In this document: piece by piece, positions 53,026 to 61,184 of the stretch
Position numbering within the stretch: the first letter of the stretch is position 1
Layout of the letters: each line of letters opens with the position of its first letter
DNA from: an uncultured Bacteroidales bacterium
Lineage (GTDB): Bacteria > Bacteroidota > Bacteroidia > Bacteroidales > Bacteroidaceae
Direction of reading: 5' to 3'
Length of the DNA: 64,000 nucleotides
Assembly (NCBI GenBank): GCA_902801425.1
Contig: CADCIQ010000030.1
Location: 1 to 64,000 of the forward strand
Made by a program: the position numbers and the translations under genes
Notes under the pieces: generated by a model
What the model saw: only the letters and a program-made list of their open reading frames with translations
What the model was told of the DNA's origin: nothing
The model's database searches: none

Positions 53026-55626
53026 ATGAAGAAAAAACTATTTATCCTACTATTCACTGGACTACTGCCTTCAAGTAAGGCGGTAATGAGCTGTTATGCT
53101 CAGCAGTATCCTTATCAGAATACATCACTCTCTGCTCATGAGCGTGCTGTGGATCTATGTTCTCGCCTCACACTTGAAGAGAAAGCATCACTTATGCTCG
53201 ATGACTCTCCTGCTATTCCACGCTTCGGAATAAAGCATTGGCAATGGTGGAGCGAGGCTCTTCATGGCTATGCCAATATGGGAAATGTGACCAACTTCCC
53301 AGAGCCTATCGGTATGGCTGCTTCTTTTAATAATGATTTGGTATATAAGGTGTTCGACGCTGTCAGCACAGAGGCACGTGCCAAGTGGAATGAGTTGCAG
53401 AAATCAGGTGATGACGTTCTGCGTTTCCATGCACTTTCTGTCTGGACACCTAACGTAAACATATTCCGTGATCCACGTTGGGGACGCGGTCAGGAGACAT
53501 ACGGCGAGGATCCATACCTCAGTTCACTCATGGGTGATGCTGTGGTACGTGGTCTTCAAGGACCTGAGAACTCAAAGTATCGTAAGCTCTGGGCTTGTGC
53601 AAAGCACTATGCCGTTCACTCAGGACCAGAGTGGAGCCGCCATACAGCAGATATCAATAACATCTCTGCCCGTGATCTTTGGGAAACCTATCTTCCAGCC
53701 TTCAAGTATCTTGTAGAGGAGTCAAAGGTGCGTGAGGTGATGTGTGCATATCAGCGTTATGATAATGAGCCTTGTTGCTCAAGCACACGTCTGCTTCAGG
53801 ATATTCTCCGTAATGAGTGGGGCTTCAAGTATCTTGTAGTAAGTGACTGTGGAGCTGTTTCTGATATTCACGAGAATCATAAGGTGGCAAGTGATGCTGT
53901 TCACTCTTCTGCCCGTGCCACACTTGCTGGTACTGATGTAGAGTGTGGTTTCAACTATGCCTACAAGAGTATTCCAGAGGCTGTTAAGCGTGATCTTATC
54001 AAGGAGTCAGAGGTTGACAAGCACGTTATCCGTCTGCTTGAAGGACGTTTTGACCTCGGTGAAATGGATGATCCTTCACTCGTAGAGTGGAGTAAAATCC
54101 CTTCATCTGTACTTGAGAGCAAGGAGCATCTCCAGATAGCACTTGACATCGCTCGTCAGTCTATCGTACTCCTTCAGAACAAAAACAACGTACTTCCTCT
54201 TGCAAAGGGCGAGAAAGTGGCTGTCATTGGTCCTAACGCAAACGACAAGGTGATGATGTGGGGTAACTACAACGGTACTCCTACAACTACATCAACAGTT
54301 CTTGACGGTGTTCGCCTCTACAACAAGAAGGCAAAGTATATGCAGGGATGCGACCTTACTGATAACAAGATTGTTACAGATGTATTCGACCAGCTCTCAT
54401 TCGAGGGGAAGAAGGGCTTCAAGGGTACTTTCTGGAACAATGCAAAGCGTGAGGGTGCTCCTGTTGCAACTATCTTCCACAGCTCTCCTTTCTTCAAGAC
54501 AACAGCAGGTAACTATCAATGGGCTCCAGGTGTAAACCTTACAGATTTCAGCGCTCAGTATGAGACAGTTTTCCGTCCTAAGAAGTCAGGCGAGGTTGTT
54601 ATCAACGTAGAGTCGGTTTCAGACTTTGACGTTATCGTTAATGGTGAGGTTAAGCAGAAGCATAACACATGGCGCGTAACCCCTACCCGCACACCTATTC
54701 AGGTAGAGGCAGGCAAGGAGTATAAGATTGAGATTCACTTTGCTCACGTTCCTACATGGGGTGCAAGTATCCGCGTGAATGTAGGTACAGAGTCAATCAT
54801 CAACTATGATGATATCATCAAGAATCTCGCAGGATATGACAAGGTTGTCTTTGTTGGTGGTATTGCAGCTTCACTTGAAGGTGAGGAAATGCCTGTTACT
54901 ATCGAAGGCTTCAAGGGTGGAGACCGTACTAACATCGAACTTCCTGCCGTTCAGCGTAACTTCCTCAAGGCACTCAAGGCTGCTGGTAAGAAGGTTATCT
55001 ATGTAAACTGCTCAGGCTCTGCTATCGGTCTTCAGCCAGAGACAGAGTCATGTGACGCTATCGTTCAGGCTTGGTATCCTGGCATGAAGGGTGGTGAGGC
55101 TGTGGCTGACGTACTTTATGGCAAAGTGAATCCAAGCGGTAAACTCCCTATCACATTCTATAAGAACTCAGAGCAACTCGGTGATTTCGAGGACTATAAC
55201 ATGGCTGGTCGCACATATCGCTATATGAAGAACGACAAGCCACTCTATCCATTCGGCTATGGTCTTTCATATACCGACTTCGAGATTGGCAATGCCACTC
55301 TCTCTGCTGATAAAATAACTAAGGGACAGACCGTTACAATGACCATCCCTGTAACAAACAAAGGCAAGAAGGATGGTACAGAGGTTGTTCAGGTTTATGT
55401 GAAAAACCCAAGTGACCCTAATGGGCCTATAAAGCAGTTGCGTGCCTATAAGCGTGTGGATGTAAAGGCTGGTCAGACAGTCAATGCCACTATCACCATC
55501 AACGACAAGAGTCTTGAGTGGTTTGATGAGGGCACAAACACCATACACACAAAGGAAGGCTCTTACGAGCTTGTATATGGCAACTCTTCCGATGCAACAA
55601 AGGCCATCGGAATAAAGGTAGAGTAA
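53026..55626 (+). CDS. GH3 beta-xylosidase/beta-glucosidase with PA14 domain
   Basis: 866 residues. Signal peptide KLFILLFTGLLPSSKAVMSCYAQ. GH3 barrel about 35-350: RFGIKHWQWWSEALHG, NIFRDPRWGRGQETYGEDPYL, KHYAVHSGPEW, nucleophile Asp274 in YLVVSDCGAV. The alpha/beta sandwich (from about 375: QSIVLLQNKNNVLPL) is interrupted by a PA14 domain (about 465-590: GFKGTFWNNAKREG...HVPTWGASIRVNVG), then resumes (VFVGGIAASLEGEEM, YPGMKGGEAVADVLYGKVNPSGKLPITF); a fibronectin-III-like end follows. The same architecture is known for xylan-cluster beta-xylosidases of Prevotella (Xyl3A type). It releases xylose from xylo-oligosaccharides. Confidence 0.93.
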   Translation: MKKKLFILLFTGLLPSSKAVMSCYAQQYPYQNTSLSAHERAVDLCSRLTLEEKASLMLDDSPAIPRFGIKHWQWWSEALHGYANMGNVTNFPEPIGMAASFNNDLVYKVFDAVSTEARAKWNELQKSGDDVLRFHALSVWTPNVNIFRDPRWGRGQETYGEDPYLSSLMGDAVVRGLQGPENSKYRKLWACAKHYAVHSGPEWSRHTADINNISARDLWETYLPAFKYLVEESKVREVMCAYQRYDNEPCCSSTRLLQDILRNEWGFKYLVVSDCGAVSDIHENHKVASDAVHSSARATLAGTDVECGFNYAYKSIPEAVKRDLIKESEVDKHVIRLLEGRFDLGEMDDPSLVEWSKIPSSVLESKEHLQIALDIARQSIVLLQNKNNVLPLAKGEKVAVIGPNANDKVMMWGNYNGTPTTTSTVLDGVRLYNKKAKYMQGCDLTDNKIVTDVFDQLSFEGKKGFKGTFWNNAKREGAPVATIFHSSPFFKTTAGNYQWAPGVNLTDFSAQYETVFRPKKSGEVVINVESVSDFDVIVNGEVKQKHNTWRVTPTRTPIQVEAGKEYKIEIHFAHVPTWGASIRVNVGTESIINYDDIIKNLAGYDKVVFVGGIAASLEGEEMPVTIEGFKGGDRTNIELPAVQRNFLKALKAAGKKVIYVNCSGSAIGLQPETESCDAIVQAWYPGMKGGEAVADVLYGKVNPSGKLPITFYKNSEQLGDFEDYNMAGRTYRYMKNDKPLYPFGYGLSYTDFEIGNATLSADKITKGQTVTMTIPVTNKGKKDGTEVVQVYVKNPSDPNGPIKQLRAYKRVDVKAGQTVNATITINDKSLEWFDEGTNTIHTKEGSYELVYGNSSDATKAIGIKVE

Positions 55627-55725
55627 GTCCGTTGTGAATCCGTTGTAAGTCCCATCTGACTCCAATTCAGAATAGGCGTTGGATTGGACTTACATTGGAC
55701 CTGGATCGGAGCTGAATTGGACTTG
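55625..55725. repeat. TCCGTT/TTGGACTTACA repeat after the GH3 stop
   Basis: GTCCGTTGTGAATCCGTTG on the left and ATTGGACTTACATTGGACC words on the right; same family as 14424-14482 and 28631-28732. It starts at the stop codon of the GH3 gene. Confidence 0.75.
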
Positions 55726-55785
55726 CTTCCTTCTTATGACATTTTCGTTTAAAAACTACCATTAATTAAAAAAGTATTTACAATC

Positions 55786-57150
55786 ATGCTTAAAACTAAA
55801 ACACTATCCAAGGCAATTACAATGGCGGCTATGCTATGCTCTTCTACAGCTTTTGCTCAGCTCAATATGCCTATCATTCAGACAAAATACACAGCTGACC
55901 CTGCACCTTACGTGCATGGCGATACAGTCTATCTCTTCACCACACACGATGAGGACGGTGCTGGCGGCTTCATGATGAAAGACTGGCTTCTCTATACCTC
56001 AACTGATATGGTAAACTGGGAGGATCACGGAGCTGTGGCTTCTCTCAGGAATTTTGAGTGGTACAAAGGCAACAACGGCGCATGGGCAGAACAGGTCATT
56101 GAACGTAATGGAAAATGGTACATGTATTGTCCTATTCATGGTAATGGCATAGGCGTGCTCGTAGCAGACTCGCCATTCGGTCCTTACAAGGATCCTCTCG
56201 GAAAGCCACTTGTTTGGCAGAAAGAACATTGGTATGATATAGACCCTACCGTATGGATTGATGATGATGGTCAGGCATATATGTATTGGGGTAATCCAAA
56301 CCTCTATATGGTTAAGCTCAACGAGGATATGATCTCTTATTCTGGTGAGATTATTGAGCATCCGAAGATTAAGGATTATCAGGAAGGACCTTGGTTCTGG
56401 GGACGCAAGAATGCAAAAGGTGAGAAATGTTACTATATGGCATTTGCCTCAACCTGCTGTCCTGAGGGTATCGGCTATGCCATGAGCAAGAGCGCAACTG
56501 GTCCTTGGGAGTATAAGGGACATATCATGGATCATACTCCACGTACTCGTGGCAATCATCCTGGTATCATCGACTATAAGGGCAAGTCATATTGCTTTGG
56601 CTTGAACTATGACGTATTCCGCATGGAGACAAGCCGTCATGCAGAGCAGCGTTCTGTTTCTGCTGCCGAGATGACATATAATGCAGACGGCACTATACAG
56701 GAACTTCCATACTTCCAGGATTGCAAACTCGAACAGGTAGGCTCATTCAACCCATTCCGTCAGGTTCAGGCAGAGACAATGGCATGGGGATATGGCTTGA
56801 AGACAACACGCGAGAATCCTTCCGGTCCTTGGAATCCTACACTCTTTGTTACAGATATTGACGATGGCGAGTACATCATGCTCAAGGGCGTTGACTTTGG
56901 CAAGGGTGCAAAGAAGTTCACGGCTTCTTGTTCTGCTCACCTCTATGGTGGTGAGATGGAACTTCACCTTGACGATGTTGAAGGACCAATGATTGGCAAG
57001 ATTTCTGTGCCTAACACCAAGTTCAAGTATCAGGAGTTTACCACAGCCCTCACCAATGCAAGTGGTAAGCACGATCTCTACTTCGTGTTCAAGGCAGGAA
57101 AGAAGCAGAAGCGCAATCTCTTCAACTTCGACTGGTGGAAGATGGAGTAA
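55786..57150 (+). CDS. GH43 glycosidase with C-terminal CBM6
   Basis: 454 residues, complete. Signal peptide to about residue 25 (ITMAAMLCSSTAFAQ). Propeller about 30-320: base Asp38 in YTADPAPYVHGD, DIDPTVWIDDDGQAYMYWG, acid Glu in YQEGPWFWG. The CBM6 is about 325-454 (NPFRQVQAETMAWGYG, DIDDGEYIMLKGVDFGKGAK, HLYGGEMELHLDDVEG). A family member that releases xylose or arabinose from xylan oligomers. It is the intact paralogue of the frame-broken gene at 46661-48039. Confidence 0.93.
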   Translation: MLKTKTLSKAITMAAMLCSSTAFAQLNMPIIQTKYTADPAPYVHGDTVYLFTTHDEDGAGGFMMKDWLLYTSTDMVNWEDHGAVASLRNFEWYKGNNGAWAEQVIERNGKWYMYCPIHGNGIGVLVADSPFGPYKDPLGKPLVWQKEHWYDIDPTVWIDDDGQAYMYWGNPNLYMVKLNEDMISYSGEIIEHPKIKDYQEGPWFWGRKNAKGEKCYYMAFASTCCPEGIGYAMSKSATGPWEYKGHIMDHTPRTRGNHPGIIDYKGKSYCFGLNYDVFRMETSRHAEQRSVSAAEMTYNADGTIQELPYFQDCKLEQVGSFNPFRQVQAETMAWGYGLKTTRENPSGPWNPTLFVTDIDDGEYIMLKGVDFGKGAKKFTASCSAHLYGGEMELHLDDVEGPMIGKISVPNTKFKYQEFTTALTNASGKHDLYFVFKAGKKQKRNLFNFDWWKME

Positions 57151-57152
57151 AA

Positions 57153-57262
57153 AAAGTAAAAGTTAAAAAGTAAAAAGTAGAATTACACTATATAGGACAC
57201 AATCCGTCATATAAAAAGTAATCATACTTTTTAATTTCTATTTTTTACTTTTTAATTTAATT
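57153..57262. repeat. AAAAAGTA inverted repeat between GH43 and the double-esterase gene
   Basis: AAGTAAAAGTTAAAAAGTAAAAAG on the left faces CTTTTTAATTTCTATTTTTTACTTTTTAA on the right with a central ATAAAAAGTAATCATACTTTTTA. Similar to 26610-26715. Confidence 0.7.
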
Positions 57263-57307
57263 CGCACATTATTTAATAACAACAACAATAACTTACAACT
57301 AAAAGAA

Positions 57308-59116
57308 ATGAAATCTTTTCTTTCATCAATTATTCTCATGGCAGCTTGCCTGATGCCTGCAAAGGCGCAGCAACCAGGCCCTTTCGGGTTTGGCGGTCAG
57401 CAACTGCAAAACAACCGTGCAGATAGTCTTTGCAGCAAGATCTATCGTGACATCAACTATGTAGGTGACGGTGAGGAGTATCATAACCTCGACATCTATA
57501 TCCCTAAGAAAGAGGGTGTAGATAAGTTTCCTGTAGTGGTGCATATCTATGGTAGTGCATGGTTCAGCAATAGCTCTAAGGGCATGGCTGATATCAACAC
57601 TATCTGTGCTGCTCTTCTTGAGGCTGGTTATGCTGTAGTGACACCTAACCACCGTTCAAGCATGGATGCTAAGTGGCCTGCACAGATCAACGACATCAAG
57701 GCTGTAGTGCGTTTCCTCCGTGCAAAGGCTAAGAAGTTCAAACTCGATCCATCATTCATCGCTACTTCAGGTTTCTCATCAGGTGCTCACCTCGCTTCTG
57801 TGATGGCTACATCAAATGGCGTGAAGGTTGCTAAATGCGGTACACAGGAGTATGACATCGAGGGTAAGCTCGGTATCTTCACCGACTATGAGAGTAATGT
57901 GAATGCATGTTGTGAGTGGTCTGGTCCTGTTGACCTCCTTCACATGGATTGTGACGGAGTGGCAAAGGATCCTAAGAGTCCAGAGGTTGCCGTAATGGGC
58001 ATGGATAAGGAAGGACATACAGACAATTATGAAATGCTTTCTGCTCTTTACTATGTTGACCCACAGGATGTTCCAGTAGGTATCTTCCATGGTATCAAGG
58101 ATAATGTAGTTCCTCATTGCCAGGGTTCTTTGTTCTATGACAAACTTCAGGCTAATGGCGTGAAGTCTTTCCTCGTAGAGGTACCAGAAGGTGGTCATGG
58201 TTTTAACATGTACACTCCTGAGAACCTAAAAAAGATGGTTGAGTGGTTCAATTCTGCTCGTCTTGACCCTAAGTCAAGCATTCTTGAGAAAGGCGGTACA
58301 GGTGCTTATCCTGCTATAATGAAGGAAGAGGCAAGTCTGAAGGCACACACAATCTTCTGCCCACAGGATTTGTCAAAGTTCAATAAGAAGAACCCTCTCC
58401 CTGTACTTGTATGGGGTAATGGCGCATGCAACAACTCTCCTTTCGAGCACATGAACTTCCTCAACGAGATTGCATCTCACGGATATATGGTAATAGCAAC
58501 AGGCTACTATCCTGCACCGGGCGTAAATGGCTGGAAGTATGAGCGTTCTGTTCCTGAGCAGCAGACAGAGGCTATTGACTGGATCATGGCTCAGAATAGT
58601 GATAAGAACTCTCCGTACTTCGGTAAGATCAACGTGAAGAAGATTTGCGTGGCAGGTATGTCATGCGGCGGTCTTCAGACTCTCACTAACTCTGCCGACC
58701 CACGTATCTCTACTCTCATGATTATGAATAGCGGACTGTTCAATAATAGTAATGCTGCTTCCGCTATTCCTGGAATGCCTATGCCTTCAAAGGATAAACT
58801 CAATGAGATCAAGGTGCCAATAATCTATATTCTTGGTGGTAAGGATGATATCGCATACGAGAACGGTATGGATGACTTCAAGAGAATAAACCATGTTCCA
58901 GCTATCGCTATCAACTATCCTGTAGGTCATGGCGGCACATACGCACAGCCTCATGGCGGCGAGTTCTCTATTCCTGCCCTTGCTTGGCTCAACTGGAATC
59001 TCAAGAACGACAAGGAGGCTGCAAAGATGTTCCTCGGCAATGACTGCGGAATCTCACAGCGCAAGGATTGGACTATTGAGAAGAACGCTCTCGTTGACCA
59101 GCCAAAGAAAAAATAA
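57308..59116 (+). CDS. two-domain alpha/beta-hydrolase carbohydrate esterase
   Basis: 602 residues. Signal peptide to about residue 20 (IILMAACLMPAKAQ). First alpha/beta-hydrolase domain about 45-320 with nucleophile Ser157 in SGFSSGAHLA, oxyanion region HIYGSAWF, and His in EGGHGFN: similar to the BD-FAE type of acetyl/feruloyl esterase. Second, unrelated hydrolase domain about 340-590 with nucleophile Ser452 in AGMSCGG, LVWGNGACNNSP, LGGKDDIAYENGM (Asp) and GHGGTY (His). Both halves seem catalytically complete, so one protein may remove two kinds of ester group from xylan. Located between two GH43 genes. Confidence 0.85.
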   Translation: MKSFLSSIILMAACLMPAKAQQPGPFGFGGQQLQNNRADSLCSKIYRDINYVGDGEEYHNLDIYIPKKEGVDKFPVVVHIYGSAWFSNSSKGMADINTICAALLEAGYAVVTPNHRSSMDAKWPAQINDIKAVVRFLRAKAKKFKLDPSFIATSGFSSGAHLASVMATSNGVKVAKCGTQEYDIEGKLGIFTDYESNVNACCEWSGPVDLLHMDCDGVAKDPKSPEVAVMGMDKEGHTDNYEMLSALYYVDPQDVPVGIFHGIKDNVVPHCQGSLFYDKLQANGVKSFLVEVPEGGHGFNMYTPENLKKMVEWFNSARLDPKSSILEKGGTGAYPAIMKEEASLKAHTIFCPQDLSKFNKKNPLPVLVWGNGACNNSPFEHMNFLNEIASHGYMVIATGYYPAPGVNGWKYERSVPEQQTEAIDWIMAQNSDKNSPYFGKINVKKICVAGMSCGGLQTLTNSADPRISTLMIMNSGLFNNSNAASAIPGMPMPSKDKLNEIKVPIIYILGGKDDIAYENGMDDFKRINHVPAIAINYPVGHGGTYAQPHGGEFSIPALAWLNWNLKNDKEAAKMFLGNDCGISQRKDWTIEKNALVDQPKKK

Positions 59117-59142
59117 CATAACCATATAACAATTAACATTTA

Positions 59143-61176
59143 ATGAAAAAAACATTTCTTTCGCTTCTCGCAGCAGTCTCAATGACTGCGTCTGCGCAGA
59201 ACCCTTACCTCCCACTCTGGGAGCATCTTCCAGATGGTGAGCCACGTGTATTCGAGGATCCTGATAACCCAGGAAAACTCCGTGCCTATATCATAGGTTC
59301 ACATGATACAAGTTATGACAAGTATTGCGGACTTGATATCCGTATGTGGTCAGCTCCTGTCGAGGATCTGTCACAGTGGCGCGATGAGGGTCCTATCTTC
59401 TCTCACTATGTTGGTGGACAGTGGGATATAATGTACGCTCCTGACCTTGTTGAGACTGTTGATAAGGTTACAGGCAAGAAGACATACTGGCTCTATCCTC
59501 ACTCTCGTGGATGGCGTCGTGTGGCTATGGTATGTAAGGGTGATCGTCCTAACGGACCTTTCACTCCTGTAAACCTCAACGCTGATGGTACTGCTTGTGT
59601 TGATGGTAGTAAGATTGACTTCGACCCATCTGTATTCGTTGAGCCTGTAACAAACAAGAAGGATAAGGATTTCAAGAAGGGCTTCCGTGCATACGTATTC
59701 TACGGTTTCCAGCATTCTACTGCCTTCGAGCTTGATCAGGACAATATGTGGGCTGTTCGTCCAGGAACAGAAATTCACGACTACTTCATCCCTGCAAGTC
59801 ATCGCTATGGTGAGGTGCGTGATCCTGAAGGAACTCAGTATCCTGCTCTCTACAAGGGTCAGAAGCCTGGTGATTTCAACTTCTTTGAGGCATCTTCTAT
59901 CCGTCAGGTAGGTAATAAGTATGTAATGGTGTTCTCTGGCCATAGTGGTCCTGACTACGGCATAGGTTCAAGCAACTCTACTCTCCGCTATGCATACGGT
60001 GATTCTCCACTCGGTCCTTGGCGTTCAGGTGGTGTGCTCGTTGACTCTCGTGGTGTAGAAATCAATGCTGATGGTTCTGCACTCACCACTACAAATGCAG
60101 CTCACAACACCCACGGTTCTCTCCAGCAGATCAATGGCCAGTGGTATGTGTTCTATCATCGTCCACCACGCGGTTTCGGCAATGCTCGTCAGGCAATGGT
60201 TGCTCCTGTAAAGATTGTATGGGACAAGAAGTCTGTAGCTCAGGGTGGTCAGGTTCGTATCACAGGCTATGATCCATACGCACCAAACAATGAGTGGACT
60301 GCAAAGGCATCTAACGGTAATGAATATACTGGTGCAGAGGTAACGAGTGAGGGTTTCCAGATCTTCGGCCTCAACCCATACAGCTACTATTCTGCAGGTA
60401 TCGCTTGCTATATGAGCGACCAGAACTGGATACAAGACAACCACGATATGTGGAAGAATGAGATGGAGCTTCAGGGCATTAAGAATGGTGGTATCATCGG
60501 CTTCAAGTACTTCGGTTTCGGAGGTCTTGCACAGAACACTAAGGGCTGTAATGCATTTGCCGGCACAAAGGCTGGTGATGGCACAACTCTCAATCTGTTC
60601 ATCACCCCACGCACAGACGAGGCATTCAAGATTCATGTAATGCTCGATGGTCCTTACGCTAATTCTGCATGGAATGGTAAGGAGATTGCAGTTATCAATG
60701 TTGATGGCAAGCAGAGAGACAAGGCTCTCAAGCTCACAGCGACAGTACCAGCAGTTGAAGGTCTTCAGGGCAAACACGCTATCTACTTCGTAGTAGAGGG
60801 TCCAGAGGTTAAGGCTCCCGCTCCACGTCCTTACCAGCGTCCAAACAACAACCGTCCATTCGGTCTCTTCGACATGAGAGGTATGGGCTTCTCTAAGCCA
60901 GGGCTTGATTGTAATATTCCTGTAGTTCCTACTGTTGACATCTATGCTGATGGTGTAAAACTTGCAATTCCAGCAAAGCCTATATACACAACTCAGACTA
61001 ATGCCTATATGGAGTGCAACCGCTATCAGGTATATGGAAAACTGACTGATACCTCAAAGCTTGAGGTCAAGGCTTCTGATCCTTCAGTACAGGTTAAGAT
61101 AGGTAAGATCAATGATGGTCGTGCAACTATCACTTGTACCTACAAAGGTGTAAACAAGATTTTCCTCATTAACTAA
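59143..61176 (+). CDS. GH43-like glycosidase with C-terminal beta-sandwich
   Basis: 677 residues. Signal peptide MKKTFLSLLAAVSMTASAQ. GH43-type propeller about 20-370: RVFEDPDNPGKLRAYIIGSHD, WDIMYAPDLVE, DFDPSVFVEP, FEASSIRQVGNKYVMVFSG (possible acid Glu), TLRYAYGDSPLGPW, NAAHNTHGSLQQINGQWYVFYHR. The later part holds a CBM6-like domain about 400-560 (EVTSEGFQIFGLNPYSYYSAGI, NLFITPRTDEAFKIHVML), then a Pro/Arg-rich linker and a small beta-domain. A xylan side-chain or oligosaccharide-cleaving role fits its neighbours; exact specificity unknown. Confidence 0.88.
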   Translation: MKKTFLSLLAAVSMTASAQNPYLPLWEHLPDGEPRVFEDPDNPGKLRAYIIGSHDTSYDKYCGLDIRMWSAPVEDLSQWRDEGPIFSHYVGGQWDIMYAPDLVETVDKVTGKKTYWLYPHSRGWRRVAMVCKGDRPNGPFTPVNLNADGTACVDGSKIDFDPSVFVEPVTNKKDKDFKKGFRAYVFYGFQHSTAFELDQDNMWAVRPGTEIHDYFIPASHRYGEVRDPEGTQYPALYKGQKPGDFNFFEASSIRQVGNKYVMVFSGHSGPDYGIGSSNSTLRYAYGDSPLGPWRSGGVLVDSRGVEINADGSALTTTNAAHNTHGSLQQINGQWYVFYHRPPRGFGNARQAMVAPVKIVWDKKSVAQGGQVRITGYDPYAPNNEWTAKASNGNEYTGAEVTSEGFQIFGLNPYSYYSAGIACYMSDQNWIQDNHDMWKNEMELQGIKNGGIIGFKYFGFGGLAQNTKGCNAFAGTKAGDGTTLNLFITPRTDEAFKIHVMLDGPYANSAWNGKEIAVINVDGKQRDKALKLTATVPAVEGLQGKHAIYFVVEGPEVKAPAPRPYQRPNNNRPFGLFDMRGMGFSKPGLDCNIPVVPTVDIYADGVKLAIPAKPIYTTQTNAYMECNRYQVYGKLTDTSKLEVKASDPSVQVKIGKINDGRATITCTYKGVNKIFLIN

Positions 61177-61184
61177 AAGAAATA

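Noticed and set aside
60025..60777. 250-codon minus-strand ORF within the GH43 gene
   Set aside because: Antisense shadow of a secreted glycosidase; no start context and no family pattern.
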